From an uncultured Eubacteriales bacterium (GTDB lineage: Bacteria > Bacillota > Clostridia > Oscillospirales > Oscillospiraceae), in assembly GCA_900549495.1 (NCBI GenBank), contig UROL01000103.1, positions 1-6,753 of the forward strand: DNA of 6,753 bases. The letters run 5' to 3'. The notes beneath the pieces were generated by a model. The model saw only the letters and a program-made list of their open reading frames with translations. It was not told the DNA's origin and did no database searches. Numbering within the stretch: position 1 is the stretch's first letter; each line of letters begins with the position of its first letter. A program made the position numbers and the translations under genes. Shown one piece after another: positions 6,163 through 6,753 of this stretch.

Positions 6163-6299
6163 AATGCGCCTGGATTGACGATGCGAAGAAGCTAATCTCC
6201 TTCTCGCATCTGCCGGACACGGATAACTTCTCCGCCGAGGAGGCAGCCTTCTGGCAGAAAATCACCCAACTGATGCAAGCCGGTTACCGGGTACAATAA
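6132..6299 (+). pseudogene. Coding-like C-terminal tail in the third frame (55 codons)
   Basis: From ATG 6132 to TAA 6297-6299 the frame reads 55 codons, overlapping the end of the previous frame by 31 nt. From about 6165 on, the peptide looks genuine (AWIDDAKKLISFSHL, then FSAEEAAFWQKI and a C-terminal AGYRVQ), and third positions are mostly G or C as in the neighbouring genes. The ATG has only a weak purine-rich site before it. The best reading is the displaced C-terminus of the sensor, one more shift of the same sense. The strong hairpin begins 6 nt after the TAA, as expected at the true end of the operon. It could instead be a small independent gene, but nothing favours that. Confidence 0.55.
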
Positions 6300-6305
6300 C
6301 AAGCA

Positions 6306-6340
6306 GCCAGGCGCCATTTTAACGTGGCGCCTGGCATTTT
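6306..6340 (+). terminator. Rho-independent terminator of the operon
   Basis: A perfect 11-bp GC-rich stem, GCCAGGCGCCA (6306-6316) and TGGCGCCTGGC (6325-6335), with the 8-nt loop TTTTAACG, is followed by ATTTT (6336-6340). The T run is short, but the stem is very stable. It separates the sensor operon from the next promoter. Confidence 0.75.
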
Positions 6341-6344
6341 ACCG

Positions 6345-6374
6345 TGGACAATTCCGCAACGGATGCGATATAAT
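6345..6374 (+). promoter_or_regulatory. Promoter of the YdcF-like gene
   Basis: TGGACA (6345-6350) and a perfect TATAAT (6369-6374) are separated by 18 bp. The expected start is near 6381, about 26 nt before the ATG at 6407. It lies directly after the operon terminator, so a new transcription unit starts here. Confidence 0.7.
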
Positions 6375-6406
6375 AGGACTGCTACAATATTCAGGGGGTG
6401 CGTGAA

Positions 6407-6711
6407 ATGAGGAAATGGGCAATTATATTTCTGCTTTGCCTTGTCTTTGCCGCTGGGGCACTCTCACTTCGCCTATGGATGCATCCGCAGGCCTCCCTGC
6501 GAAGCCGGGATGAAATCATCCGTGACATGGTGAAAAGCTATGAAATTGCCCCCCATCTGAGTGACGAAAGAATTCAGCATCTGCTGGAGGAGCTGGAAGT
6601 GGCTGCCCCCGATGCCGCCCAGGCCTGGCGGGAAATTATGCACCGCTGGGCAGAATCCGGCAGCGATATGGACGTCTCCTCCGGTGTGCTTCCGGCGGGG
6701 CTGGACAGGAC
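6407..6711 (+). CDS. Membrane protein, probable YdcF/DUF218 family, N-terminal fragment
   Basis: About 101 genomic residues of a protein that runs off the contig end. The ATG at 6407 is chosen over a GTG at 6398 because AGGGGG (6393-6398) is well placed 8 nt before it, while the GTG would overlap that site. Residues ~4-22 are a hydrophobic signal anchor (WAIIFLLCLVFAAGALSL) after MRK. Next comes a helical region (~31-85, with RDEIIRDMV, LLEELEV and AWREIMHRW) and then GVLPAGL. In clostridial YdcF-like proteins, as I recall them, a W-x-E-I-M-x-x-W stretch and GVLPDGLP come just before the DUF218 domain (SLCIVVLG). That domain would start right after the break, so it cannot be seen and the family call rests on this N-terminal part. 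YdcF/SanA/ElyC proteins have been tied to cell-envelope processes. The 11 residues that follow in frame (CLLYTSDAADE) are adapter-encoded and not part of the protein. Confidence 0.6.
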
Positions 6712-6753
6712 CTGTCTCTTATACACATCTGACGCTGCCGACGAATAGCCTTG
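6712..6753. other. Illumina Nextera adapter read-through (non-genomic)
   Basis: CTGTCTCTTATACACATCT (6712-6730) is the reverse complement of the 19-bp Tn5 mosaic end used in Nextera libraries. GACGCTGCCGACGA (6731-6744) completes the read-1 adapter. ATAGCCTT (6745-6752) is the reverse complement of AAGGCTAT, the Nextera XT i5 index that I know as S520, and the final G fits the start of the next adapter segment. Genomic sequence therefore ends at about 6711. Confidence 0.98.

Overview
The window looks like a contig end from a gut-type member of Clostridia (Oscillospiraceae/Lachnospiraceae-like). The signs are moderately GC-rich genes with strong GGAGG-type ribosome binding sites, sigma-A-type promoters, and a BlaI / M56 (BlaR1-like) pair plus a secreted beta-helix protein of kinds I associate with Clostridia. 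No genus can be assigned from this alone.

Minus strand, left part: the first 403 codons of glucose-6-phosphate isomerase (pgi, running off the left edge) have their own promoter. Upstream lies an unrecognised lipoprotein of 238 aa, driven by a perfect consensus promoter (TTGACA, 17 bp, TATAAT).

Centre, 2020-2256: a divergent control region. It holds two back-to-back promoters, an AT-rich 24-bp tandem repeat between them, and two related inverted repeats. These palindromes (GTTTAAC-type arms) sit on the -10 region and just after the expected start of the rightward promoter, as repressor operators do.

Plus strand, 2257-6299: a probable operon of (1) a secreted right-handed beta-helix protein, (2) a BlaI/MecI-family repressor and (3) an M56 membrane metalloprotease/sensor related to BlaR1. 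The sensor is not in one frame. The protease half stops at 4168; the last membrane helix and the duplicated extracellular sensor region run from 4165 to 6162; a coding-like 55-codon tail in the third frame ends at 6299, just before a strong hairpin terminator. Each break is a shift in the same direction. The known BlaI/BlaR1 logic (ligand sensed outside, protease activated inside, repressor inactivated, operon released) would apply if the sensor works. The extracellular part is not a penicillin-binding domain but two copies of an Ig-like plus alpha/beta unit, so the signal is unknown.

Right end: a promoter and the N-terminal ~101 residues of a probable YdcF/DUF218-type membrane protein. The last 42 bases (6712-6753) are not genomic: they are Illumina Nextera adapter read-through with an i5 index, so the apparent C-terminus of that protein is artificial.
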